From Hydnum rufescens UP504 (lineage: Eukaryota; Basidiomycota; Agaricomycetes; Cantharellales; Hydnaceae), in NCBI GenBank assembly GCA_014904985.1, contig MU128940.1, forward strand, positions 186,001-250,000: a stretch of 64,000 nucleotides of DNA, given 5' to 3'. The first letter of the stretch is position 1, and each line of letters opens with the position of its first letter. Of the stretch, positions 26,062-38,126 are shown one piece after another. A program made the position numbers and the translations under genes. The notes under the pieces are model-generated. The model did no database searches. It was not told the DNA's origin and was given only the letters and a program-made list of their open reading frames with translations.

Positions 26062-27083
26062 ATGTCTGGCACTGGCCCCCGCGAGGCCGTTTTCCCCACC
26101 AGACAGGCTCTGACCAACACAAAACTCCGACTTAAGAGTGCACAGAATGGACACTCGTTGCTTGCCAAGAAACGCGATGCACTTACCCTTCGCTTTCGCC
26201 AAATTCTCCGCAAGGTCGACGAGGTCTGTCCTATTATCTATTTATTTTTATTTCGTTCGCCAAGTGGGAGACCGCTTACTCGTTTCATCATTGTTGTTTC
26301 AAGGCCAAGCGGAAGATGGGACGTGTATTGCAACTTGCCTCGTTCTCACTAGCGGAAGTAACGTACGCAACAGGGGCAAACAGCATCGCCTACCTCGTTC
26401 AGGAGCAAGCCAAGACCGCCTCTTTCCGTGTCAAAGCACGCAGCTGATAATGTCTCTGGTGTCGTTCTTCCCGCCTTTGAAAGTGATAGGAATCTTGGTA
26501 CCGGTACGTGTGCTCGTCCCCCTTGCTTGCCATTTTGTGCCAAATTACAGTCATCCGCCGTCTCAACTGGATGACTTTGTTCCCCCCCCGTAGATTTCAA
26601 CTTGACGGGTCTAGGCCGAGGTGGCCAACAAATACTCAAATCTCGAGATGTATACACCAAAGCGCTCGAAACTCTTGTAGAGTTGGCGTCTCTACAAACG
26701 GCATTCATGATCCTTGACGAAGTCATCCGTGCTACCAATCGACGAGTAAATGCGATCGAGCACGTTGTCATCCCGCGACTAGACAACACCGTCCAATATA
26801 TCGTCAGCGAGCTGGATGAAGCTGATCGGGAAGAATTCTTCAGGTTCGGATTCATCTTCTATGCCCTCTTTTCTTTTGCAGTTCCAAACCTTGAGTGCGA
26901 TTCAGACTGAAAAAAGTACAAGGGAAGAAGAAACGAGATGCAGAGGCTGCGGAATTTGTTCGGAAAAAGCTTCTTGGGGACACAGGCGAGGTTCAGGAGG
27001 TACCAGAGCCGGTGGAGGATCTGTTGGACGAAGAGAAGGGACGAGATCTGCTGAGTAGCAAGGACGAGGATGTTATTTTCTGA
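26062..27083 (+). CDS. VMA8: V-type proton ATPase subunit D
   Basis: Central-stalk (rotor) subunit of the V1 sector. Start 26062: [20 protein letters not shown], then long helical segments typical of the family ([105 protein letters not shown]). The acidic/charged tail ends at 27083. Length and coiled-coil character match the family; four short introns; frame intact. A second V1 subunit gene in the same window as subunit B, without evidence of co-regulation. Confidence 0.93.
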
Positions 27084-27308
27084 ATCGCTCATTACTAATT
27101 GAACACAATCCTGGTGACTACGAGGGGCAAGCGAAGAGCAAGCAATTGTAAAGTAGGCTGGCCGGATCAGATATGCATATCGTGTCATAGGACATCGCAT
27201 GAGTACATGTGTCATGTTTTTGTGCGACCAAAGCAATAAGCAGTTCGAGACCCCGATCCAATCATGCCTAGTTCTCGTTGCATAAGAACATTGGAAAGTC
27301 TTAGAAAA

Positions 27309-27960
27309 TTAGGTACATATAGTGCTGACCTCAGCCATCTCAACGTCCTTGGGAGCGGATCTGGGAGGACGCTTCGATCGGTCCTTCCTGTCAAGAATCG
27401 CCTTCCTATCCTTATCCAGCTTGATAGTAGTAATTACGACGTTGCTTGGGTGGATGCCAACGGGAGACGTAGAACCATTCGATTTGTCACGCTGGACACG
27501 GTCTACGTGGATGACCCATTTTTTCCGGTATACCTGTGTGACCTTACCCTCCCGGCCCTTGTACTTCCCGCGGACGATCAAGACTTCATCATCCTTGCGA
27601 ACGGGTAAGGAGCGAGTCTATGTCATAATTGGGAGACGCGGTTAGATCTTTCTTAGGGACACGATAATAGTATATGTGCAACCAACGTTGTATTTGCCCC
27701 GCAGTTCTTTTGATAGCGCGGAGGACATGATCTTACGACGAACGGAAGGAAGGGGCCGCAAAGTGAGCCTTACGACTCTTGCTACGGGACGAGGATACGG
27801 CTGAAATAAAGGGCAAGTAGTCGTTAGGACGTTTCAAGCACATCCAGATGTCACATCATGCATCCAACCCATCGCACGGCCAATTCTCTTCGGACAAGCT
27901 GGGATGGGCTGACATGACCAACATCAGCTTGGAATGATGCTCACAAGGGTTGAACTTCAT
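27309..27960 (-). CDS. RPL26: 60S ribosomal protein L26 (uL24), apparent one-base insertion
   Basis: Large-subunit ribosomal protein near the exit tunnel. First exon MKFNP at 27960, intron GTGAGC...CAG, then [31 protein letters not shown], an intron starting GTTGGT, then [52 protein letters not shown] and a short tail to 27309. After HFAAPS the family reads S-V-R-R-K-I-M-S. Here the run GGCCCCTTCCTTCCG (complement of about 27742-27756) has one extra base, which sends the frame to a TAA. Removing one base restores the exact family sequence. Loss of this essential protein is unlikely, so an assembly error is the simplest reading. Confidence 0.9.
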
Positions 27961-28547
27961 GGCGCCGGTGGTGGGGGGTGTCTTGAGGTGAACGGCGGAT
28001 GCAAATAGTCAGGTGTTGTCGGCTTACACCGGAAGCCAATTCGTTAGTTTACATAAGCAGTTGATTTGCCGGGTATGGCGCTTAATGGTCCGACTTGTAG
28101 GTATTAGTCATAATGGTGTGCCCGCACGAGGAACTAGCTAGCCAGTTCTTACTTGTCTCTCGGTGTCCTGTTCTCTACTGATCCATCAATCTCACTCACC
28201 CGCACATCAATTTGGATTGAAGACCCAAGGACCATATTTATATTACGAAGTTGAGATTATACGAGAAGATGTACGCTAGTCCATAGCAACTACTGGCAAC
28301 TACTGGAGAGCGAGGATGGCACGCGGAAAAAAACCCATGACTGGTATCTATTACAGTGACCTTTGAGATCATCACAATGTTGTAGTTGTACAGTACGACA
28401 CAGTTTCCAGGGCATATTCCATTGTTCACACGCATATCGAACAGTTCATGGCTTCGGGAACGCCGCACTTCATCTCGAATTCAACGAAGGCGCATCCCAA
28501 TGCGGGAGACACGGCCATGAATCCTATTGGAGAATAGCTCAGCGTGG
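27961..28547. other. Intergenic region
   Basis: Upstream of RPL26 and 3' flank of the F-box gene. Contains a small tandem duplication (CAACTACTGG twice, about 28288-28307). No gene recognised. Confidence 0.5.
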
Positions 28548-29735
28548 TTACGCCGAAGTTGAGGAGTTTGAGGGGGAGTAACACATACGTACCATGATGG
28601 GGAAGGGCCCCGTACGGTCGGAATTATTCCCCCCGTTTAATATCCTCGTCATTGTCCATTCGGTAGTCCAATCAACTCTTTCGTACCATACCATGCGTTC
28701 CTCTTTCCCCCACGTGAATGCGGCTCTGCGTAAGGCTTTGCAGGGCCTGGAGCATCTCGCGAAAAACTTTCGCTGCTGCTCTGGATCGCCCAGTTCCCAC
28801 ACAAAGAGCTCTAGCTCGGAGAGTGTGGTAAAGGCGCGGAGTCGCCCCTCATCCTCATCGATATTTCCATCAGTGATGGCAAGGGTGCGCAAGTGGGGCA
28901 CATTCGCTGTCAGAGAGCGCCAAAAGGATGACCGAAGAGAATGATAGGAGTTTGTAACGAGCTGGAGCCCTATGCGAAGATGCAGGATGGAATTTCCGAT
29001 CATGGCGATGGGCGGAAGAGCCTGAGTCAAACCCCTGCTAGAAATTTCGTCGACTGCGAGGGATGTTATTGGACTTCCACGCATGGGTAGAATTTGCTTT
29101 GGTGTTTGAATGCGTAATGCACGTAAATTTGGCATTGGACGACGTAATACCAGAGCCCCCGAGCCACGCTCCAGTACTTCGACCCCCATGCCATACTGAA
29201 AGGATGTAAGCTCTAAAGTCTCGATCTCGGGGTGGGCCATGAGAAAGCCGCTCAACAAGGGGATTCGAGGCCCTATCATTGCGCAAAAGTGTTTGAGGCG
29301 GAATGAAAAGTGGCGCTCAGACAAAGCGAGTGCAATCCTGCGAGAATAGTGGTCTTGGGATGAAGTTACATCGAGGGACCGCAATCGACTGGTGCGATGG
29401 AGGACATCCAATAATCGGTCGAGGGCCAGAGGAGAACCTGGATCATCAAGATCGCTTACGACGAAAAATTCAAGGTTTCTGACGTGCAACGTGCGTGCCT
29501 CGTTACTGACGATCCGACACACCTCTTCAAATTCTTGACGAATTCTGAGCTTTTCGTGCGAACGCATGCCATGAGGGGGGGTCCGACAGGCAATGCGGAC
29601 TGAGTGCCATAAATATTTGTCCGCTTCCCGCTTGAAGTCCCGACAGACCAAGGCGATGGACTTGAGGGAATTGAAATCCAGTGACCTCATGATATGACCA
29701 AGGATTCTAGACGGGATCCGCTGCGTGTTCCGCTA
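28548..29735 (-). CDS. F-box-like protein with leucine-rich C-terminus
   Basis: Long intron-free exon of about 395 codons to the stop at 28548. The N-terminal part reads IPSRILGHIMRSLDFNSL and then IALVCRDFKREADKYLW, the hydrophobic spacing of an F-box. LRR-like repeats follow (LRSLDVTSS, IETLELTSF, LRALRIQTP, LRTLAITDG, LSELELFVW). Such proteins bind Skp1 in SCF ubiquitin ligases and are strongly expanded in mushroom-forming fungi. The frame is open past the Met at 29690 up to a likely splice acceptor (GTTAG) near 29736, so the true start lies in an unresolved upstream exon. Substrate unknown. Confidence 0.75.
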
Positions 29736-30511
29736 ACCGAAGGCCACATACTGTTAGAGAATAGTACGAAGGGGAAGATAGATGTTGGGACCCACCCTTC
29801 TTAGCATGGCGGTCTGGAGAGAGAAAGGCTGCGAGTGCGAGGGTGATTATGAGGAATGCAAGCCACGAACAAGATATATCGCCAGATCCTTGGAGTACAC
29901 GGATACAGATTAGAGCCAGATTTCGCTCGGACCCCTTATCCGGAATGCAACCTGAGACCGTGCCCGGTGACAAGAACTCCCTTGGAGGCTCCAGAGACAC
30001 CTGGGCGAGTGCGCACTGGCGGGCTTGGATGTTTGTCTGATATGAGGGTTGGGGGCTGCAGCGCTGAGCATGAGGTGTCGGTGTTTGAGAGTTCTACACC
30101 GAGAAATATAAAAGGAAAAGGACGAGTGTATGAGACCGTGATAAACTGCGCGGAAAACACAACGATTTGTCAGTACCGTTGGACGATGGCACGGAGATCG
30201 TTGAAAATGTGTGCATAATTGCAAGCTGTAATAAAAAATGGTGAAATAAACCTGTGGACAAGAAGGGACTAGCTGCATACAAGAGGTGCCTAATCCGACA
30301 CCCTCCGCGGGGATATGATCAATGCGGCATATTAAGCATCTGAAGTTCCTGGGATCGGGCTTAATATTGGTCACACATTTCGCCAGCGCTTTGATCCATA
30401 AGAAAGCCGCAACAACGCCACGGGGACAAGGCGACAATAATCTCCAGAAAAACACAATCTGGTCCCACGTAAACGTCGTAAAGTGATGACTCTCGGCAAC
30501 CTCCGTTTCTG
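29736..30511. other. Divergent intergenic region
   Basis: Between the F-box gene (minus) and FRG1 (plus). It probably holds the missing first exon of the F-box gene. A 207-codon minus-strand open frame (29910-30533) overlaps FRG1 and has no recognisable domain, so it is not called. Confidence 0.45.
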
Positions 30512-31518
30512 ATGTCTGACAAGGTTCGGTCAACTAAACTCGTCTTCAAGGGCGATAAACCAAAGAAACGGAAACGAAAAGAACGAGAAGATGGAACTAG
30601 CCTCGAGGACTCTAATGATCCCCAAGGTACTGAATGTATTCAGAGGTTACCAAGGGCTCATCACAACTAACTTTCTCACAGCCTGGGTTCAGCCCGAAGC
30701 CCCCATTGAAGTCCTTGGACCAACGTTCATTGTTCACCCCTCAGACCCTCCAAGATGCGTGGCTTTCGATTCCACACGCGACCGGATTACTCTCCCCGCA
30801 CTCGCTTCCTCTGGACCCTCAACTTCTCTTGCTCCTACCGAAGTCTCGCACGTGTGGGTCATCACCCGTATCGCAGGGTCGGCCACGGTGAACCTTCGCA
30901 CTGCTACCGGGAAATTCTTGTCGTGCGATTCCCACGGGGTCGTGTCCGCTGATCGTGAGGCTCGCGGACCTCAAGAAGAATGGACCCCAGTATTGTTGCC
31001 TGACACAGAGCCTCCCGTGATCGCATTCCTAAATTCCTATGACAAGTACCTCAGCATAGATGAGGTTGCAGGGGGCGCCCTTACTCTGCGCGGGGACTCT
31101 GACGTGGTCGGATTCAATGAGCGGTTCTTTGTCAAGGTGCAGTACGAGTACAAGAAGAAAGCTACCGAAGAAGAAAGGAAGAGGAATCTTGCAGCGGACC
31201 TAGAGCGGGGTGGGAAGATTGACGAGGCTGCTACCAAGTACGCTTCGATATCATTCATCGTTCAGTCCTTGCAACGTGGTCATTTCACTTACTGAGCGGG
31301 GATTAGTGCGAAATTCCACACGTGGGGTGCAGGGCGGTCCATAGTATCGTCCGAAGACAACCGAGAGGTCGCCCCCTCTTTTCCCACTTCTTCTTGATTT
31401 ATATTCTGACCATTGTTACGTCTCATGACTATAGCTCAAAAAGGCGCGAAAGGAGGGAAGGTTGAATGAAGCCATGCTGGACAGGCGGTCTAAACTAAAA
31501 AGCGATCGGTTTTGTTGA
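30512..31518 (+). CDS. FRG1-like protein
   Basis: FRG1 family: nuclear/nucleolar actin-bundling and RNA-biogenesis protein with a beta-trefoil (fascin-like) core. The start at 30512 gives MSDKVRSTKLVFKGDKPKKR with a Lys/Arg-rich nuclear signal. After an intron come AWVQPEAPIEVLGPTFI, a trefoil-like repeat series (GKFLSCDSHGVVSADREA, KYLSIDEVAGGALTLRGDS) and FNERFFVKVQYEYKKK. Two further introns lead to KFHTWGAGRSIVSSEDNRE and the basic tail LNEAMLDRRSKLKSDRFC, stop 31518. The tail and the trefoil motifs match the family closely; frame intact. Confidence 0.88.
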
Positions 31519-31588
31519 TGAGTTCGATATTGTACACTGTTATTACTACATGACGCAACACGATTCCACTCCTACGCCGCTGAAATGA

Positions 31589-32676
31589 TTACATAGTAAG
31601 CTCCACGCTCCAATACAACAATCGGTGCTCCTCATACCCCCTTGCATGTTCCTCCGCAGTCTCGAACCCCTTGGACTCCGCGTTCAGCACGACCTTGATC
31701 CCCGCATCTTTGACTGCAGCACTCAGCTCAGACCACATTAGCTTCCATGTATCCGCTGAGTGCCTAAATATGGCTTTTCCGCTGCGTACGTCTCTCCATT
31801 TGTCGATATCCTCCACTGGATCGTAACCCGCGGGCTCGCGCCCGACCTGCCTGCCAAAGATGAAAGTTGGCTTGCCTTTCACCGTCGGCAGCGCCGCAAG
31901 AGAAAGGAGGCGCTTTGCAAGGTCAGTCTGCGTCTCCCGATCGAAGAGATGGAATAAAGAGCCCGCGTATATGGAAGTGAAGCGTCCCGCAAAACAATGT
32001 AAGGTAGATGGAGGGCGTAAGGAGGAGAATGAGTTGCTGTGAAACTTTTGCCAAGATGGTTGGAGTGAAGGATCCACAAACTTGTCTGCGAAGATGTCGC
32101 CAACGACAAAGATGATGCCGTTTGAGAAGGGAGAGTCACAGAACATGGAGCGTCCAATATCTATGAGCTCTGGACGTCAAAAGCACAGTAGCATTCGCGT
32201 CTGTGGATCAGTAAAATAAATCAAGCGAAATGGGCCTGATACTGACTCTTATTAATATCCACACCATATACTCTTTCCGAAGGCCATCCGTCCAAGACAA
32301 CGCGGCGTGCATCGGTCCCCACAGCGGTACCAATGTCGAGGAGAAACCTTCCTGGGCGGGAAGTATCTATTCCTTGCTTGACCACTGCCCCATACAATGG
32401 ATGCATGGTCATTCGGAAATCGAGATGCCCAAATTTTACTGCAGAACACAAGTGAGGATGGATTTCGCTACGGGGGTATTATGCGCCCCTTGACTCACAG
32501 AGGCAAGGATACCTGTACACTTCTTCATAGGCCTTCCGAGTCTGTTCAATCAGATGTGTCTTGAGCTGTTCCTCATCCCGGATCCTGGTCATTCGACTGA
32601 AGATAGCCAGAGCATCGGGGGTGAGAGAGAACTTCGATGCATCTAATCGGGAGGGCATTCCATAGGGATCGGACAT
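31589..32676 (-). CDS. SAM-dependent methyltransferase-domain protein
   Basis: Start chosen at 32676 (MSDPYGMPSRLDASKFSL). An internal segment carries the SAM-binding motif I, FLLDIGTAVGTDARRV, followed by VYGVDIN, and later VVGDIFADKF and SLFHLFDRETQTDLAKRLLS as in class-I methyltransferases. The C-terminal part (FGRQVGREPAGYDP, SADTWKLMWSEL, HRLLYWSVELTM) runs to the stop at 31589. Several introns. This type is common and uncharacterised in basidiomycetes; no substrate can be given. Confidence 0.78.
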
Positions 32677-32950
32677 CTTGCAAATGGGCCGGCGCAACTA
32701 AGCAATCCACCGCAGGAACACCAGCCTCTATATACCGCAGGACGCGGTTCGAAGTCACCAAGGATTGTGGCAACTTTGGTGAGCCCACCAGCCTCAAAGG
32801 CACTCAAAAGGAAATACACAGCCAATGGACAATTATAGAAGGTGTTGCCTTGTAATCTATAAGCAGATTCATCAAGAGGTTTCCAAGTGGGCAGTTCTTT
32901 TATAGGATTACGTCAGCCTAGTTAACGACGGCACGTGAATCACATCATAA

Positions 32951-35900
32951 ATGGGGAGCGACAGCATCGAGGAAACCTCGGGGCGGCACCATCGAGACCA
33001 CAGTGACGGCGGTGAGAGGAGCAAGAAACGACACAGAAGAGAGGGTCACGGTGATGGTCACGATCAGGACGACAAGAATTCGAAGAAACGCAAACATAGC
33101 AGCAAACACAGATCTATCCGTGACAAGGGGAATAAACGCAGGCAGCACAACGAGAGCCAAAGTGGCCTCAAAGTCATCGATGCAAGTGATGACGAACATG
33201 TCTGGGTCGAAAAGAATATCAATGAGGATGGGCTGAAGGCGAGTTCCGCCTTCATACCACACGACGCGAAGCTGACTATCTAGAAAGGTTTTGGCGACTG
33301 ATATACCAACCTCCGAAAGTCTGTCATTGACCTCGAATGCATCGGAAAAAACGGATCGTCCCCTTCCACACGCTCTCCCCGTTGAAACTCAACTAAAGCG
33401 CGACGACTGGATGTTGTTGGGTGGATCCTCTACGACCCTTCCCTCCATGCCTATTCCATCTTCAAGGAAAGGCATACATAACCTTGAGGACGAATCCCTT
33501 ACCGAAGACTATGGTGACGTTCCTCAGGATAGGCGTTCTCTCGGAGGCGGTGTCGACTTCTTTAGTTCTCTGGGGACCGAGCACAGGAAAAAGAAGCAGC
33601 CGGACCTTCCAGACCCAGACAAGGTACGGATAATTTGACTCTTTCGTGTTGTATATCGACTAACTTGCTCTTTAGCCACAAATTAGCTCTCGCGAACTTA
33701 ACACACAGCTCAAAGAAGGGAAATCCCTTGACCAATATGCACCGGTATCCGCCCCCAAAAATGTACCCGGAGGTCCTGGATCCCAATGGCGAATGAAGAA
33801 ACTTCAACGAGTCTACGAAACCGCGGAAGAGGAGGGACGCACCGTTGAAGATGTAGCACGCGAACGATATGACACCCTGGCAGAGTTCGAAGAAGCCCAA
33901 GAGGAGAAGAGGATTATCGCTGAGCGTGAGCAACGGCGCCTTTCCCGATCTCAATCTTCCAATAATCCCAGCGGCGGGCGCTTGGACAGTAGAGGGGAGA
34001 AACGATGGATGTTCACAGATGTCGGAAACCCCGACAGCCGCCCTTCGAGTCGCACCTCCTTCAGAAGGCCTGGAACTGGTTCAGATACAGCCCCTTCGAC
34101 CCCCCAACCGCAACCGGGATCTGGAACGTCTCCTGGAACGCCAGGCCCATCATCCATACCGCGTGCTAAGCGTGTTGACACTCTTCGTCAAGGACGTTCG
34201 TCCACATCCGGAAGTGGAAGTTCCTCTCCCATTCCAAGCGTCCTAACTCCTTCCGCCCATACGACCGGAAAACGCGCATTGTCTCCATCGAGTTTAAACA
34301 AGCTACAAGCTAGAGTTTTGAAAGCCAAGCTCATGGGCGCGGCAGATGCCACTGAGCTGGAGCGGCAGTTTGAGGCTGAAAGAGCTCGCGCGAATTCGGG
34401 GACAACGTCTGGTGTCGTGCAAGCCGATGGTACGCGGGTCGAGGTGCTACCCACACTCGATGGCCGCGGACGATTGTACGATGTAGGCTCAGGGAAGGAT
34501 GATCCGACGTTACTGCCAGGGAATCGGAAGAAGAAAGACAAGGTTGGGCCTCCGGCCGGTTCATTTCAGACTCGTCAAGTTCGCTGACAGACCGGTTTGT
34601 CTTACTATGTCACAGTATGTCGAAACGCGTGATCCCAAGACGGGAGAAGTCCTTCGAATCAACGCAGATGATGATAGTGTGACTCTCGGAGACATGTTGC
34701 GTCAAGAACGTTTCAGTGCAGGCATGGCAGACCAGAAGAATCTTGACGCAGAATTGGCTGGTGCCATAATGGGAGACGGGAAATTCGAGGTTGGTTCTCT
34801 GCTGATGCCGAGTACCGTTTGATGGTGGCTCAACCTTAATTCGTCCTAGGATGATTTAGAATACATGGACGACAACGCTGAGAAGCTAGGGCGGAAGAAA
34901 ATGCGCTCCGATGCGATGAAAAGACAATTTGCCATTAATGGTCAGACTCCCTTCCTCATGCGTCCTTTTACACATGGCCTGATCTTATCGTGTGCAGACT
35001 ACGCCAGAACGCGAAAGGCTCTGGCTACATGTCCATTCTGCTACGGGGAAGATGACTCGCCTCCGAAGGCTCCGATCGTCGCCATGGGCACACGGGCGTA
35101 TCTCTCTTGCACCTTGAACGAAGAACTTGTAGATGGGCATTGCTTAATTGTTCCCATTCAGCACCACTTGAGTATGTTGGAAGGCGATGACGACCTATGG
35201 GATGAAGTTCGGGTGCGTGCCGGACTTGGCTTGGACCTATCATGCCGCTACTGAACCATTCTCCCAGAACTTCATGAAGTGTCTCATCAGAATGAGTGCA
35301 GACGAAGGGAAAGGCGTATTCTTCTACGAGACAGTCATCAATCTTAAGTGGCAGAAGCATACTGTGATCGAATGCGTCCCAGTCCCCCTTGCAGACTTTG
35401 ACGAGCTTCCTGCATATTTTAGGGCGAGTATGACCTTGTTACCGCGCCCTTCCCTTAGCACTAATTTCCTTTCCATTCAGGAATCGATACTGGCCTCTGA
35501 GGCTGAATGGTCCCAGCATAAGAAGCTCATCGACTTTTCCACTCGCCCAGGAGGGTTTCGACGTGCTATGGTGCCCCACTTGCCGTACTTTATGGTGCAG
35601 TGGGATTACAAGGGCGAGAAGGGCTATGGTCATGTCATTGAAGGAGTGGGGGATTCCGCTGGCGGCGGTGAGGGTGACGGCGCTGTAGATGAGGGTGATA
35701 AGGGGGGCGGGAAGTTTCCGCGGTCAGTACCAACTAAATTCTGTTGCACCGAATCGTTGTGCTGCGTTTCTCTGATATCAGTTTGTCTATCTGTCCGGCA
35801 GGTATTTCGCCCCCGAGATCATTGGAAACGTTCTAGATCTTGACCCACATAGATGGAGAAGACCAATGCGGGTGGATTTTCATTTGAACAAGGAGCGTGT

Positions 35901-35961
35901 GGCAACCACGAAGAAAAAGTATTCAAAGTATGACTGGACTGGTCTTATCGGTCGGACTTGA
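32951..35961 (+). CDS. CWF19-like splicing factor
   Basis: Pre-mRNA splicing/lariat-turnover factor of the CWF19 family. Start 32951 (MGSDSIEETSGRHHRDHS) with a long His/Lys/Arg-rich region. Then LKRDDWMLLGG, EDYGDVPQDRRSLGGGVDFF, SQWRMKKLQRVYETAEEEGR, a Ser/Pro-rich linker, TLGDMLRQERFSAGMADQKN, and the two CwfJ C-terminal domains: CPFCY, HCLIVPIQHHLSMLEGD, VFFYETVINLKWQKHTVIEC, and PYFMVQWDYKGEKGYGHVI to KYSKYDWTGLIGRT, stop 35961. The join between the first two exons (33230-33290) was not resolved; a stop at 33281-33283 must be removed by an intron or be an indel. About eight introns. Confidence 0.88.
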
Positions 35962-36220
35962 TGGTTGTTAGCCATTGTGGATAGCTCACCTACTTTTGTT
36001 CTCGTCCTTGCACATCGCTGGAAATAATTCTATTCCCCTGGATAATGAATGGGCAAAATTACTACCCAAGAATTATGCAAATGACCTTAGCTCTGGGAAT
36101 TTCCATGTCATGGTTGCCATTGTGCGCTCGAATGTCGTATCTCCTCACTGCCTTGTGATCCTGAGCGCAAATCCATTACAACCAGTTGCTGCAGAAAATC
36201 TGACACGTGATTTATTGCCT

Positions 36221-36799
36221 ATGTCTCGAGACAACACCGGAGCGAGTTCACGAGAACAGCCATGTCTGGTGGGAGTCCAGAATGTCGGGAGCACAGCCCG
36301 GGACGTTTGCGGTCAGTTCCTACTTGTTCTTTCAGGCAGCGTTTCCAAACGACCATTTTACAGCCATAGAGCGTAATTTCCTGTCGCATGCGAGACTTGC
36401 GTTGCTCCTCTCTTTGCTCTCATCTGCGGTGTTGTCGGATTCAGCTTTGTTTTTCAGGAATGGTTCGGCAGACCCTCCAAAATCCATATCATTAGCCAGC
36501 TTATGCTTCGTAGCAGCTCTAGCAGTCGTGAGTGAGGTCATCAGTAATCCAAGTACATCAAGCCGATGATGACGATGTATTAATACCAGATCGCAATGGG
36601 ATGGTACGCATATGAGGAATCTAGAAAAGAGATGACGATGGGGAAGGCCTTTATCGGCGAATTTAAGTACGTCGTCCAGCACCAATTTGTTATCGCCAGC
36701 ATTCTGACCCCCAAGAATAGAGCTTACGAAGTCGTTCTAGTGGGGGTCGCGACTGTCGTGACTGGGTCCTGCTTGTATCTTCTCATTTACGGGGATTAA
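36221..36799 (+). CDS. DUF202-domain membrane protein
   Basis: Small multi-pass membrane protein. Start chosen at 36221 (MSRDNTGASSREQPCLV), then NVGSTARDVCA, an intron (GTCAGT...TTTACAG), and IERNFLSHARLALLLSLLSS, which reproduces the DUF202 signature (N-x-G-S-x-A-R-D, E-R-x-F-L-S). A second hydrophobic segment and MGWYAYEESRKEM follow, then the last helix EVVLVGVATVVTGSCLYLL ending at 36799. DUF202 proteins include yeast vacuolar transporter-chaperone-like membrane modules; function here unknown. Tail-to-tail with the next gene, 60 bp apart. Confidence 0.72.
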
Positions 36800-36859
36800 G
36801 CATCAGGCATGCATTTCCAGTTATCAGGCTACAAATGTGCCAATAGAGTTAATATTATA

Positions 36860-37878
36860 TCATGGACATACAGTGAGAGATGCTCCATCCTCGAGTTGTT
36901 CTCCCAACGAGGTGTCTAATCGTAGGATCGTATCGGCTTCTGTCTCCGAACCAGGGAGTCGAACTAGTTTCAGCGACTGAGCCCGAATCAACGCTCAAAT
37001 ATTCACATGTGAGCAATAGACGATCACTGTTCACGCACAGATCCTGATAATTGAAAACGAACTGCCAAAAGATCCAAAGCTTTGCCGGCGATGATGTTCT
37101 GATAAACTCTCAGCCAGGGAAATAGGATCTAGAGCCAGCTTAGTATGATGCTCACTTTTCGGAACCACAGCACCTGGGTCCGACTCGGGTTCGCGCGGTC
37201 GGCCACGGCAGTGACATGCAAACGTTCTTCAATTGGCACAGACGTTGTCTTGTCCCTGCCGTCTCCTGGGACTGCCTTGTGTCTCATTTTCATTAGCTCC
37301 ACGGCTCTAAAGCGAGCCAGTTTAACGGGATCCGTTGGTAGTTTTCCGGAGGTGATTGGTGCTCGGGTCCCCGTAGGTTTGGAAATTGTGGGGAAGTTCT
37401 TCGCTAGTATAGCCTTGGCGTCGGCGCTTTTCGACACAGGGGGAAGGTTATTGGCACTTATACAGGCATGAGACGAAGGGTGTCGATGGCTTGCACACCA
37501 AACAAGGTCATATCGTTCAACAAAAATAGATAATGCAGATGACGGCGATGCTCACGTGGCACAGAACGCGCCCTTGCACTCTAAACAAATGCCATCATTA
37601 AGATTGGATAATGACGATCCAGAGCCGTCGAAAGCTGATGCTAGGGTTAGTTTATTGCAGTCCGCCATCCCGCACGACGCCCTCTTCGACCAGGTAGTAG
37701 TCTGGCCTTCGGGTGATACTCCAGGCTTGCCGGGGCATCGATGCTTCTCAAGCGATATATGATTCCGACAGAAAAACTTCTGGCATGAGCATTCGATGGG
37801 AAGTAAGTCGCGTACGTTGCATTCAACAACCGAACAGTGTTTGCCGATGACGAGGTCCATGGCGGGTGTGACTGTCAC
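36860..37878 (-). CDS. AN1-type zinc finger, ubiquitin-like protein (CUZ1/ZFAND1-like)
   Basis: Stress-response adaptor that in yeast (Cuz1) and mammals (ZFAND1) brings Cdc48/p97 and the proteasome to arsenite-induced damage. Start 37878 or the Met at 37860 (MDLVIGKHCSVVECNVRDLL). The AN1 fingers are visible as HCSVVEC, ECSCQKFFCRNHISLEKHRC, and a second set CGMADC...CLECKGAFC. A helical linker with LARFRAVELMKMRHKAVPGD follows. The C-terminal ubiquitin-like part is LHVTAVADRANPSRTQVLWF, NIIAGKALDLLAV, VRLPGSETEADTILRLD and EQLEDGASLTVCP, stop 36860. Introns short and canonical. Confidence 0.83.
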
Positions 37879-38126
37879 GATGTCCCTGGTGACTAAGCAG
37901 TTCCTAGGTCCGCTAGTTGCCGATATTATGTAAGATCATGCGCTGAGCGGGCAGGATACCATCAGGTCGTACACTCCTTGATTGAGCGCTTTTTGAAAAG
38001 CGACAACCCAGTTGGCCCTTCTCACCTACATAGCCGCCAGACTCGAATTGCTCGCAAAATTGACATACTGTACGGAGTTAACCGTAATACAGTAGGTTTG
38101 GGGCCGGCCTTACGCACGAAGTCAGC

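Noticed and set aside
29910..30533. 207-codon minus-strand open frame upstream of the F-box gene
   Set aside because: It overlaps the FRG1 start on the other strand, has no domain and biased composition; a chance frame.
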